DNA of 33,878 nucleotides from Chloroflexota bacterium (GTDB lineage: Bacteria > Chloroflexota > Dehalococcoidia > Lucifugimonadales > VXLM01). Under the pieces are notes generated by a model. It made no database searches. It had not been told where the DNA came from and was given only the letters and a program-made list of their open reading frames with translations. Each line of letters begins with the position of its first letter. The first letter of the stretch is position 1. This document shows positions 1 to 7,777 of this stretch, piece after piece. The position numbers and the translations under genes were made by a program. Where the stretch lies: positions 1-33,878 of the forward strand of contig JAPOPA010000305.1 of the NCBI GenBank assembly GCA_026713145.1, in the 5' to 3' direction.

Positions 1-2567
1 ACGTCGGGTCGAAGTACGAACAGCCGGGAAGAACGGGGTTCGCGCACCTCTTCGAGCACATCATGTTCGAGGGGTCGAAGAACCACAACACCGACTTCTT
101 CGAGCCGCTGGAGAAGGTCGGGGCGAATATCAACGGCTCGACGACCAACGACCGCACGAACTACTGGACGACCGCGCCTTCGAACAACCTCGAATTGATC
201 CTGTGGCTGGAGTCCGATCGCATGGGGTTCCTTCTGGAGGCGCTCGACCAGGAGAGGCTTGATCTCCAGCGCGACGTTGTGAAGAATGAGCGGCGGCAAA
301 GCTACGAGAACCGACCGTACGGGAAGGCGTACCTGGCGATGGAGACGGCGGTCTTCCCGTCTCCGCATCCCTACAACTGGCCCGTCATCGGGTCGCAGGC
401 GGACCTGAATGCGGCGTCGCTCGACGACGTGAAGAGCTTCTTCCGAACCTACTACGCGCCGTCGAACGCGAGCCTGAGCATCGCAGGCGACTTCGACCCT
501 GATGAGGCGAGACGACTTATAGAGAGTTACTTCGGCGACATCCCGCCCGGTCCGGCCATCGACCGGGTTGGCCGCATGAACTCAGGCCTTTCGGGCGAGG
601 TGCGGATGGACATGCGCGACAAGGTTCAGCTTCCGCGTCTGTCTCTCGTGTGGCCGACCGGCCCCATGTTCGACGACGACGAGGCGCCGCTGGACATCCT
701 GGCCTCGATCATGGGCGACGGCAAGAGCTCCCGACTGCACAAGACTCTGGTTTACGACATGCGAATCGCGCGCGACGTGACGGTTGCCCACTACACGAGG
801 GAGATCGCAGGCGAGTTCATCGTGCAGATCACGGCGAACCCCGGCCAGAGCCTCGAAGAAGTAGAGGAGATCGTGCGCGAGCAGCTCGAGGGGATTCACC
901 GCCAACCTCCAACCGAGCGAGAGGTCGGGACAGCTCTCAACCGGTTCGAGGTCGACAACGTGCGAGGTCTGGAGAAGATCGGTGGCTTCGGTGGCAGGGC
1001 CGACCAGTTGAACCTGTACCACACGTTTGGGGGCGATCCGAACCTCATCAACACCGACATCGAACGGTACCGCACAGTGACCGCCGAGGACGTGACGCGC
1101 GTGGCTGCTATGTCTCTCGGTCCCAACCTCGTACGTATGACAGTCTTGCCAGAGGATGCGGTCGAGGTGGGGGCAGGCGCGGACATCGACCGGTCGACGA
1201 TGCCTGGCAGCGCATCGCCCCGGTCATTCAGCCCGCCGGTGCCGCGACGCGATAGGCTGGACAACGGCCTCAATATTCTCTACGTGGAGGATTCCCGACT
1301 GCCAGCAGTGTCGATGAGCCTAATTGTCGATGCAGGAGCAACCGGCGACCCACCGGATAAGGCCGGCCTCTCCCACCTTACGGCCGCCATGCTGCCTGAG
1401 GGAACGCCGACGATGACGAGCCAGGAGATCGCCGAGGAGATGGAATTCATCGGCGCGCATCTGAGCAGCTCCGCCGGATACGAACAGGTGTCGGCTTCGA
1501 CGTCTGCACTTACGCAGCACCGCGGCAGGGCAATGGAAATCCTCGCAGACGTTGTGACTCATGCGAACTTCCCCGAGCACGAGTTGGAGCGAGTACGCAA
1601 GGAGCGACTGGTAGACCTCCGACGCATCGCGGACGACCCCAATATGATCTCGCAGCGGGCCTTCCGCGCGCTCCTGCACGGGAAGGGAACTCCCTACGGC
1701 AGTCCGCTGACAGGCACGGAAGAATCCATAGGCGCCATAGCACGCGATGAAATCGTAGAGCAGTTTCACCGCACATACGTCGCGAATGCCGCTACTCTTG
1801 TCGTCGTAGGAGACACGACGAGGGACGATGTCCTGAGCATGGCCCAGGCCCGGTTTGGCCACTGGTCACAGGGGGCCGAGTTCCAAACGGCAGGCACCCG
1901 GCACCCAATACCCAGCACGGAGGCTCCCGTAGCCACGACCATCTACCTTGCGGATAAGCCTGGAGCGGCGCAGTCGGTCATCAGGGCAGGCCACCTCACA
2001 ATCGACCGGCACAACCCCGATTACCACGCACTCAACCTGCTCAACTACCTGTTCGGCGGCCACTTCATGGCGCGGATGAACCAAAACCTTCGGCAGGACA
2101 AGGGCTACAGCTACGGCTTCCACTCCGCCGTAGACTGGGCGACGGGGCCGTCCATGCTCGCGGCATGGGGGTCGGTGCAGACGGCGGTCACGAAAGAGTC
2201 GGTTATCGAGGTGCTCAAGGAATTCGAGGATATCCGCACCGGCCGTCCGGTTGAAGAAGACGAGTTCGCTGACGCCAGGAACGGCCTGCTCAAAGGGTTT
2301 CCTGGCCAGTTCGAGACTCAGACTCACTTGCTCTCTCAGCTTGGACGCATCGTCATGTTCAGGCTGCCCGACGACTACTATTCCACGCTCGAGTCCCGAT
2401 ACGAGGCGCTTACCGTCGACGATCTTCGACGCGTCGCTATCGAGCGCGTCGACAACGAGCAGTTGTCGCTACTGGTCGTGGGCGACAGGTCAGTCGTCGA
2501 GCCGGGCCTGGAGGAGTTGGGGTATCCAATCGTTCACATAGACTATGAAGGGACCGCCGTCGACTAG
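1..2567 (+). CDS. M16 family zinc peptidase (pitrilysin/insulinase-like), 5' end cut by window
   Basis: The gene is open from the first base; the ORF-track start (ATG at 63) is an internal Met. Reading the same frame upstream gives ...GRTGFAHLFEHIMFEGSK, so the inverted zinc motif HxxEH (HLFEH) lies at about nt 45-59. The downstream glutamate region NERRQSYENRPYG follows. Two M16 domains are visible: the first catalytic, and a second starting near PVPRRDRLDNGLNILYVED, where HLTAAML replaces HxxEH, as expected for the inactive partner half. The visible part is about 855 residues, normal for a two-domain M16 protein that probably begins with a signal peptide outside the window. Such enzymes usually degrade peptides in the periplasm or at the cell surface. 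The next gene starts 36 nt downstream on the same strand. Confidence 0.9.
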   Translation, partial: VGSKYEQPGRTGFAHLFEHIMFEGSKNHNTDFFEPLEKVGANINGSTTNDRTNYWTTAPSNNLELILWLESDRMGFLLEALDQERLDLQRDVVKNERRQSYENRPYGKAYLAMETAVFPSPHPYNWPVIGSQADLNAASLDDVKSFFRTYYAPSNASLSIAGDFDPDEARRLIESYFGDIPPGPAIDRVGRMNSGLSGEVRMDMRDKVQLPRLSLVWPTGPMFDDDEAPLDILASIMGDGKSSRLHKTLVYDMRIARDVTVAHYTREIAGEFIVQITANPGQSLEEVEEIVREQLEGIHRQPPTEREVGTALNRFEVDNVRGLEKIGGFGGRADQLNLYHTFGGDPNLINTDIERYRTVTAEDVTRVAAMSLGPNLVRMTVLPEDAVEVGAGADIDRSTMPGSASPRSFSPPVPRRDRLDNGLNILYVEDSRLPAVSMSLIVDAGATGDPPDKAGLSHLTAAMLPEGTPTMTSQEIAEEMEFIGAHLSSSAGYEQVSASTSALTQHRGRAMEILADVVTHANFPEHELERVRKERLVDLRRIADDPNMISQRAFRALLHGKGTPYGSPLTGTEESIGAIARDEIVEQFHRTYVANAATLVVVGDTTRDDVLSMAQARFGHWSQGAEFQTAGTRHPIPSTEAPVATTIYLADKPGAAQSVIRAGHLTIDRHNPDYHALNLLNYLFGGHFMARMNQNLRQDKGYSYGFHSAVDWATGPSMLAAWGSVQTAVTKESVIEVLKEFEDIRTGRPVEEDEFADARNGLLKGFPGQFETQTHLLSQLGRIVMFRLPDDYYSTLESRYEALTVDDLRRVAIERVDNEQLSLLVVGDRSVVEPGLEELGYPIVHIDYEGTAVD

Positions 2568-2602
2568 CGCGGGGCCGGGGAAATGGAGGAAGGACACCTA
2601 AA

Positions 2603-3133
2603 ATGGATCAGAAATTCGAGACGAAGGTAATCGAAGCACAGCCGATACTGGGCATCCGAGTTACGACCACCATGGAGCAGGTGGCTGAAGTAATGGGGCC
2701 TCTGTTCGGAGAGGTGTATGGGTACATCCAGCAGAGCGGACAGACACCGGCCGGGATGCCCCTGACGATTTATCATGCAATGGACGGCGTCGCGGTCGAT
2801 CCGGAGCGAATAGCCGGTGGTCATGAAGATGATCCCGAATGCGAGGTAAAACCGGGTACGATGGTTATGGAGTGTGCGATGCCCGTAGCCTCTCTCTTGG
2901 AAGGAGCGGGGCGTGTTCAGGCAAGCGAACTGCCATCGGGAGAGGTGGCGACAGTGACGCACATGGGTCCGTACCACGAACTTCCCCACTCGTGGTCGGC
3001 GCTGACGGAGTGGATGGGGCAACAAGGCCTCCAGCCGGCCGGGGCTCCGTGGGAGGTTTACGTGACTGACCCTGGCGCGGAGCCCGATCAGTCCAAGTGG
3101 CGTACAGATATCTTCTTCCCTGTGCGTCAATGA
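2603..3133 (+). CDS. GyrI-like / AraC-type effector-binding domain protein
   Basis: This 176-residue protein consists almost entirely of one GyrI-like small-molecule-binding domain. Typical features are the N-terminal FETKVIEAQPILGIRVTTT strand, the central PAGMPLTIYH segment, and a C-terminal half with GEVATVTHMGPYHELPHSWSALTEWM followed by PWEVYVTDP. Stand-alone members bind or hydrolyse hydrophobic small molecules, or act as sensors; there is no DNA-binding domain here. A GGAGGAAGG Shine-Dalgarno lies about 10 nt before the ATG. The gene follows the peptidase gene after a 35-nt gap and may be cotranscribed with it. The exact ligand cannot be told from sequence. Confidence 0.8.
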   Translation: MDQKFETKVIEAQPILGIRVTTTMEQVAEVMGPLFGEVYGYIQQSGQTPAGMPLTIYHAMDGVAVDPERIAGGHEDDPECEVKPGTMVMECAMPVASLLEGAGRVQASELPSGEVATVTHMGPYHELPHSWSALTEWMGQQGLQPAGAPWEVYVTDPGAEPDQSKWRTDIFFPVRQ

Positions 3134-3192
3134 GCGCAGAGTTGATGCTTTTGGACATAGTTGGGAGGCAGCTATGAAGGTTTGCGCTCGTG

Positions 3193-3201
3193 TGATATAA
3201 T
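3193..3201 (+). promoter_or_regulatory. extended -10 promoter for the RRM gene
   Basis: The sequence TGATATAAT is an exact match to an extended -10 element (TGnTATAAT). No good -35 is seen at the usual distance (TATGAA 17 bp upstream), which fits extended -10 promoters. Transcription from about 3208 would leave a leader of roughly 119 nt before the ATG at 3327. The position is inferred from motif only. Confidence 0.6.
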
Positions 3202-3326
3202 GCGGTGCGACTCCGTAATCAGACGCAACCTCGTTCCGCTTCCGCGTTATTCCCAAGCTACATAGCCTCAGGACCGAATGTGACGCTTGCTACGATGAGG
3301 AGATTTCAGTACACAAGGAGTGTCGC

Positions 3327-3656
3327 ATGAATATCTATGTAGGCAACCTTTCCTTCGATGAATCGGATGAGTCCCTGGAGGCCGCATTTTCCCCTCACGG
3401 TGAAGTGCAGTCGGCCAGGGTCATAACCGACCGATACTCGGGCCGTTCGCGCGGTTTCGGCTTCGTTGAGATGCCGAACCAGGACGAGGCCGAGGCTGCC
3501 ATCGCAGCCCTGAACGGGACTGAGCTCAGCGGCCGTATGTTGACGGTCAACGAGTCCAGGCCGCGTGAAGGTGGTCGCGGCGGTGGCGGCGGCGGTCGCG
3601 GCGGCGGCGGGGGCGGTGGCGGTGGTGGTGGATACGGCGGGGGATCCCGCTGGTAG
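3327..3656 (+). CDS. glycine-rich RRM RNA-binding protein
   Basis: This is a 109-residue protein with one RNA recognition motif (about residues 1-80). The RNP2 strand is IYVGNL and the RNP1 strand is RGFGFVEM, so the aromatic RNA-stacking positions are kept. The C-terminal ~25 residues are almost pure glycine with a few Arg and Tyr (GGRGGGGGG...GYGGGSRW), as in cold-inducible bacterial RRM proteins of cyanobacteria and Chloroflexota. Such proteins bind single-stranded RNA and are thought to act as RNA chaperones in the cytoplasm. An AAGGAG Shine-Dalgarno precedes the ATG. The gene has its own extended -10 promoter, a long leader and a strong hairpin downstream, so it is probably monocistronic. 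Confidence 0.93.
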   Translation: MNIYVGNLSFDESDESLEAAFSPHGEVQSARVITDRYSGRSRGFGFVEMPNQDEAEAAIAALNGTELSGRMLTVNESRPREGGRGGGGGGRGGGGGGGGGGGYGGGSRW

Positions 3657-3672
3657 GCTAGACCGAACCGAC

Positions 3673-3730
3673 TCGGACTATCGTCCTGCCCGCTAGGAAG
3701 AAGCGGACGGAGGGGCAGGCGATAGTCCGA
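3673..3730 (+). terminator. strong stem-loop downstream of RRM gene
   Basis: The arms tCGGACTATCGtCCTGCCC (3673-3691) and GGGCAGGCGATAGTCCGa (3713-3730) pair over 18 bp with a single bulged T. Inside the loop a second small stem CCGCT/AGCGG can form. There is no run of T after the stem, so it may be a terminator of the non-canonical kind, a 3'-end stabiliser, or a processing site. It begins 17 nt after the stop codon. Confidence 0.65.
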
Positions 3731-3849
3731 TTTGGCGAACGTCACACAACGGTGTACTCGTGACATGTCGATGACACCCCTTTCTTAATGTTCTGATGGC
3801 AACGCGACATGCACGGGCGGGGTCGTTCAATTTGCTGGCTACTGGGCGG

Positions 3850-3877
3850 TTGTATGAACGATATTTCGTGTTAGAAT
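3850..3877 (+). promoter_or_regulatory. promoter of the signalling cassette
   Basis: TTGTAT (3850-3855), a 16-bp spacer and TAGAAT (3872-3877) preceded by TG (TGTTAGAAT, extended -10) form a plausible sigma-70-type promoter. It would start transcription near 3884, about 89 nt before the STAS gene. This is the only promoter-like signal I found before the six-gene cassette. Confidence 0.5.
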
Positions 3878-3972
3878 GTTCGCGTTTGAGGACAGAAGAA
3901 TATATACGCACCTAACCCAGCCGCGTTTCAGGGCGTTTGGATGAGTGACGATAAAACAAGGAGACCGTTCGT

Positions 3973-4311
3973 ATGGAACTAAACGTTGAACGTGATGGCG
4001 GCACCGTAGTTGTAGGAGCAGGGGAACGGATTGACGGCACCAACGCCCGTGAATTCCAAAGTGCCCTCGAAGCTGCAATCGAAGAGACGGATCGTGCCGT
4101 GATTTTGGATCTAGCGGACCTTACCTACATCAGCAGCGCGGGTCTCCGGGCCATCCTCATGACTGCCAGGTCGCTTCGAAGACAGGACGCCGCACTTGCG
4201 GTCTGTTCCCTTACGGACTCCGTCCGTGAGGTCTTTGAGATTAGCGGATTCAACCAGATCATCCCCGTCCACTCCTCTAAGGACGAGGCGGTCGCTGCGC
4301 TTAACGGCTGA
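3973..4311 (+). CDS. STAS-domain anti-sigma factor antagonist (RsbV/SpoIIAA-like)
   Basis: A 112-residue single STAS domain. The phosphorylation loop YISSAGLRAIL contains the conserved serine that an RsbW-type kinase phosphorylates and a PP2C phosphatase dephosphorylates. When unphosphorylated, such proteins bind the kinase and free its target. AAGGAG lies about 10 nt before the ATG. It is the first gene of a plus-strand run that also encodes a receiver-PP2C phosphatase (4911) and a matching RsbW-like ATPase (6080), so the full partner-switch trio is present. No sigma factor gene is in the window, so the final target is unknown. Confidence 0.92.
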   Translation: MELNVERDGGTVVVGAGERIDGTNAREFQSALEAAIEETDRAVILDLADLTYISSAGLRAILMTARSLRRQDAALAVCSLTDSVREVFEISGFNQIIPVHSSKDEAVAALNG

Positions 4312-4399
4312 TTCCTCCCGTAGACCTTCGTGCTTGTCGGGAACACCGCGCTGTAGTGGTGTATCACAGACCTTGATGTGAAGGCAGGGGACAGGAGCA

Positions 4400-4864
4400 A
4401 TGGCAGCACTGCACCGGATTTTGATCGTTGACGACGAACCTGATCTTGAGCCGTTGATACTACGACGCATGCGGCGCAAGATCAGGGCAGGGCTCTATGA
4501 GTTCCTTTTTGCTGCGAACGGAGTGAAGGCCCTCGAAGTTCTGAATGAACGTCCGGACATTGACATTGTCATCTCCGATATCAACATGCCGGAAATGGAC
4601 GGCCTCACCTTGCTGGAGCAGATACGGAAAGTCGACCCCAACATTCGGGCAATCATCGTATCTGCGTATGGTGACATGAAGAATATCCGCACGGCGATGA
4701 GGAGAGGCGCGGTAGATTTCATAACCAAGCCTATCGACTTCGAAGACTTCGAGGAAACTCTCGAACGGACGATAATTCAACTTAGAGAATGGAAGGTAGC
4801 GCTCCTTGCCCGAGACACCATGGTGTCCTCCCAATCGGAGAGCAATCCTGCTGCCGGTGCATAA
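4400..4864 (+). CDS. stand-alone response regulator receiver protein
   Basis: A 154-residue protein made of a receiver (REC) domain plus a short helical tail, with no output domain. The acidic pair is D11/D12 (ILIVDDEPD), the phosphoacceptor is D60 (ISDINMPEMDG), the switch serine is S88 (IIVSAYGD) and the conserved lysine is K110 (FITKPIDF). It belongs to the subgroup with DEPDLEPLILRRMRRKIR after the acidic pair. The receiver of the next gene is a close paralogue, which suggests tandem duplication followed by loss or gain of the phosphatase domain. It probably takes phosphate from the histidine kinase at 7778 and may act as a phosphate sink or a diffusible partner. Confidence 0.92.
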   Translation: MAALHRILIVDDEPDLEPLILRRMRRKIRAGLYEFLFAANGVKALEVLNERPDIDIVISDINMPEMDGLTLLEQIRKVDPNIRAIIVSAYGDMKNIRTAMRRGAVDFITKPIDFEDFEETLERTIIQLREWKVALLARDTMVSSQSESNPAAGA

Positions 4865-4910
4865 AGCGCAAGTCGGTGAAATGAGACTTGAAAGTGAAGC
4901 GTGAGTCACA

Positions 4911-6083
4911 GTGGTGGTGAAAAAGCCTTACCGGATTCTCGTTGTCGACGATGAGCCGGATCTCGAGCCGCTGATATTGCAGCGCATGAGACGAAAGATT
5001 CGGTCCGGTTCATACAGCTTCGAGTTCGCCCGCAACGGCGTCGAAGCACTCGAAATGCTGAACATCCATCAAGACATCGATATGGTGGTCTCGGACATCA
5101 ACATGCCGCAGATGGACGGACTTACTCTTTTGGAACAGATTCCGAAAGTCGACCCCGACATTCGCTCCATAATAATTTCGGCCTACGGCGACATGAAGAA
5201 TATTCGCACGGCGATGAACCGTGGCGCCTTCGATTTCGTTACCAAGCCGCTCGACTTCGAGGACCTGCAGGTCACAATAGACCGTACTCTTCGCCACCTC
5301 GAGGAGTGGCGCGAGGCGCTAGCGTCGCGCGATAAGCTTGTCGCCCTGCAAAACGAGCTCGACGTTGCGAGCAGCACCCAACAGTCGATCCTGCCGAAGG
5401 TGTTCCCTCGAAGTGCCGATTACCAAGTCTTTGGCCACATGGAGCCTGCCCGAAATGTTGGGGGCGATTTCTACGACGTTATCCGGTTGGAGGGCGGACG
5501 CATCGGTCTGGCCATAGCGGATGTCTCCGACAAGGGCGTGCCCGCAGCGCTGTTTATGATGTCCAGCCGTACGCTCCTGAAGGGCGCGGCTATCGGCACG
5601 GCAGATCCAGGCGAGGCTTTGCGCGAAGTCAACGAGCTGCTGTACGAAGAGAATGAGACCATGATGTTCGTCACCGTGCTCTACTCTATCTACAACCCGG
5701 AGACCGGGCGGCTGACGTACTCCAACGGCGGACATGATGCGCCGATGCTCGTACGATCGGATGGAAGTTCGGAACTCCTGCCGCTCACCGGAGGAGTCGC
5801 ACTTGGCGTTGCTCCGGATCTCGATTTTCCGAGCAGCACGGTAGACCTGGCACATGGCGACACCATTTTGCTCTACACCGACGGCATCACCGAGGCGATG
5901 AACGCTGATGGTGAACAGTTCGGAGTCGGGCGAATGCACGAGGTGTTCGCGGAGAATCCGCCGGAGAACTCGGAGCAGGCCGCCAAAGCTATGTTCGAGG
6001 CAGTGAAGGAATTTGTGGGAGACACCCCGCAGTCAGATGACATCACCTGTCTGGTAGTCCGACGCCACGAGGAAAGCTCGTGA
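4911..6083 (+). CDS. receiver-PP2C (RsbU/SpoIIE-type) serine phosphatase
   Basis: A 390-residue response regulator. Residues 5-130 form a receiver with D13/D14, phosphoacceptor D62 (VSDINMPQMDG), S90 and K112. A short helical linker (ELDVASSTQQSILPKVFP) leads into a PP2C domain (about 170-390) with the metal-binding motifs NVGGDFYDV, IADVSDKGVPAALFM, LLYTDGITEAM and QSDDITCLVV. It is expected to dephosphorylate the STAS protein at 3973 when its receiver is phosphorylated. The start is GTG (4911) with only a weak Shine-Dalgarno. Its last codons overlap the next start (GTGA), which suggests translational coupling to the RsbW-like kinase. Confidence 0.93.
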   Translation: MVVKKPYRILVVDDEPDLEPLILQRMRRKIRSGSYSFEFARNGVEALEMLNIHQDIDMVVSDINMPQMDGLTLLEQIPKVDPDIRSIIISAYGDMKNIRTAMNRGAFDFVTKPLDFEDLQVTIDRTLRHLEEWREALASRDKLVALQNELDVASSTQQSILPKVFPRSADYQVFGHMEPARNVGGDFYDVIRLEGGRIGLAIADVSDKGVPAALFMMSSRTLLKGAAIGTADPGEALREVNELLYEENETMMFVTVLYSIYNPETGRLTYSNGGHDAPMLVRSDGSSELLPLTGGVALGVAPDLDFPSSTVDLAHGDTILLYTDGITEAMNADGEQFGVGRMHEVFAENPPENSEQAAKAMFEAVKEFVGDTPQSDDITCLVVRRHEESS

Positions 6084-6499
6084 ACGAAACAATCGTCATT
6101 AATAGACTGGCCACGGAGGACGAACTCGAGGGAATCCTCGATGCGGTGGAAGACTTCGGAGAACGCCAGGACTGGCCACTCGCAGTGACCTTCAAGGTGA
6201 AGCTCGCCATCGAGGAGTTGGGACTCAACGTCGCTAAACACGGGCGAGTCGACAAGATTCCCGACCTTGAGATAACGGTCACCTCTCAACCGGAAGTACT
6301 CACAATAGATATCGAAGATGACGGGCGAGCGTTCGACCCGCTGAACGATGCGCCCGAGCCAGACTTGACATCTCCTATTGAAGACCGTCCAATTGGCGGG
6401 CTCGGCATCCACTTCGTTCGCGAGATGATGGATGAGATGACGTATCGCCGCGTGGACGGTAAGAACTGCTTGGCGCTAACCTTACGAAGAGTTGAGTGA
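6080..6499 (+). CDS. RsbW-like ATP-binding anti-sigma/serine kinase
   Basis: A 139-residue GHKL ATPase of the RsbW/SpoIIAB type. The N box is AIEELGLNVAKHG, the G1 box is EDDGRAFDP and the G2 box is GGLGIHFVREMMDEM, all intact. Proteins of this family phosphorylate a STAS antagonist and sequester a sigma factor or another target. The GTG start overlaps the phosphatase stop by 4 nt, and its own stop overlaps the next start by 4 nt, so three consecutive genes are translationally coupled. With the STAS gene at 3973 it completes a partner switch. Whether it binds a sigma factor or something else cannot be seen. Confidence 0.9.
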   Translation: MNETIVINRLATEDELEGILDAVEDFGERQDWPLAVTFKVKLAIEELGLNVAKHGRVDKIPDLEITVTSQPEVLTIDIEDDGRAFDPLNDAPEPDLTSPIEDRPIGGLGIHFVREMMDEMTYRRVDGKNCLALTLRRVE

Positions 6500-7773
6500 G
6501 TCCAATGTTCGGTTGGCTTGGGGCTAGGGCTGCGAAGCTGGGGGTCGCGGGAGCCGTGACCCTCGCCTTAAATGTGGGAGCTGCCGGCTGCTTCATCTTT
6601 GATGACGGGGGTGAAGAGCCTACTGCCCCAAGCGGTCAAGTTGACCCCACCGCCCCTACTTTCGAGTCCTCCTCTCGACAGACTGACGGCGTCGCCGCCG
6701 ATCGTGTCCTGTTCGGGCAGTCCGCGGCGTTTACCGGACCGGCCCAAGAGCTTGGCAGGAACATGCGTCTCGGAATTCAGGCCGCATTCAACGAGGTCAA
6801 CCAGCGCGGCGGAGTCCACGGACGAAGGTTAGAACTGTCATCGCTCGATGACGCCTACGAGCCGGAGGCCGCGGTCACGAACACCATACGCCTTATCGAA
6901 CAGGACAGAGTGTTCGCGCTGATAGGTGAGGTAGGCACCCCGACATCGCGCTCGGCCACTCCGGTCGCGGCGGACGCTGAGGTCCCCTTTGTTGCTCCCT
7001 TCACGGGCGCCGAATTCCTGCGACATCCGGAATGGAACAATATCATCAATTTACGTGCGTCCTACTATCAGGAGACCGAGGAGATGGTCGCCCGCCTAAC
7101 GACGGATTCGGGTATAGACCGCATATCCGTGTTGTACCAGGACGACTCCTTTGGTCGTGCTGGACGAGACGGTGTCCAGATAGCACTCGATCGGCGTGGC
7201 ATGAAGCCTGCCTCCATAGGGCTGTATCCGCGCAATACGACTGCCGTAAAGACGGCCTTGCTCGACCTCATGCAGGGCGATCCCGAGGCTGTGATCATGA
7301 TTGGGGCTTATGAGCCGGTGGCGGCGCTCATTGAATGGGCGCGGCACACGGGGCTTGATCCTGTATTCATGACGGTTTCCTTTGTCGGCAGCAACGCCTT
7401 GGCGAGAGAGTTGGGTCCTGTCGGTGAGGGAGTCTACGTGACGCAAGTGGTACCCTTCCCGACAGACGACTCGGTGCCAATCGTCTCATCTTACTTGAAG
7501 GCGCTGTCCAGCTTCGCGCCTGATGCCATTCCCGGCTTCGTTTCTCTTGAAGGCTATCTTGCGGGCCGCCTTGCCATTGCAGCTCTTGAGGGCTGCGGTG
7601 CAGATGTCAATAGGTCCTGTTTCCTCGACAGCTTGCGCAGCGCCGACGTCATCGACATAGACGGATTCGAGCTCGTCTACGGGCAAGGCGATAACCAGGG
7701 ATCGGATGCCGTATTCCTTACCACGATAGGCAGTGACGGGACTTACCGGCCGGTAGAGACACTTCGGGACTAG
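6496..7773 (+). CDS. periplasmic-binding lipoprotein (branched-chain amino acid/amide type)
   Basis: A 425-residue type I periplasmic-binding fold protein. The N-terminus carries a hydrophobic signal ending in the lipobox GAAGC, then an acidic Pro/Thr-rich linker. The mature part starts with VLFGQSAAFTGPAQELGRNMRLGIQAAFNEVNQRGGVHGRRLEL, the typical LivJ/AmiC-like opening, and later EVGTPTSRSATPVAADAEVPFVAPFTGAEFLR. The start is GTG at 6496 overlapping the previous stop; ATG at 6505 is an alternative. No ABC permease or ATPase genes are nearby. The histidine kinase starts 5 nt after its stop, so the protein more likely presents a ligand to the sensor than feeds a transporter. The ligand is unknown. 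Confidence 0.88.
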   Translation: MSPMFGWLGARAAKLGVAGAVTLALNVGAAGCFIFDDGGEEPTAPSGQVDPTAPTFESSSRQTDGVAADRVLFGQSAAFTGPAQELGRNMRLGIQAAFNEVNQRGGVHGRRLELSSLDDAYEPEAAVTNTIRLIEQDRVFALIGEVGTPTSRSATPVAADAEVPFVAPFTGAEFLRHPEWNNIINLRASYYQETEEMVARLTTDSGIDRISVLYQDDSFGRAGRDGVQIALDRRGMKPASIGLYPRNTTAVKTALLDLMQGDPEAVIMIGAYEPVAALIEWARHTGLDPVFMTVSFVGSNALARELGPVGEGVYVTQVVPFPTDDSVPIVSSYLKALSSFAPDAIPGFVSLEGYLAGRLAIAALEGCGADVNRSCFLDSLRSADVIDIDGFELVYGQGDNQGSDAVFLTTIGSDGTYRPVETLRD

Positions 7774-7777
7774 AGCC

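Larger units (their letters stand above)
3657..3972. other. intergenic stretch between RRM gene and signalling cassette
   Basis: This 316-nt gap holds the hairpin at 3673-3730 and the promoter at 3850-3877. I see no convincing coding sequence; the short ORF-track entries here run antisense and have no recognisable content. Confidence 0.7.

Noticed and set aside
3570-3650. GGC/GGT-rich tract that might be a simple repeat
   Set aside because: It encodes the glycine tail of the RRM protein and is explained by that.
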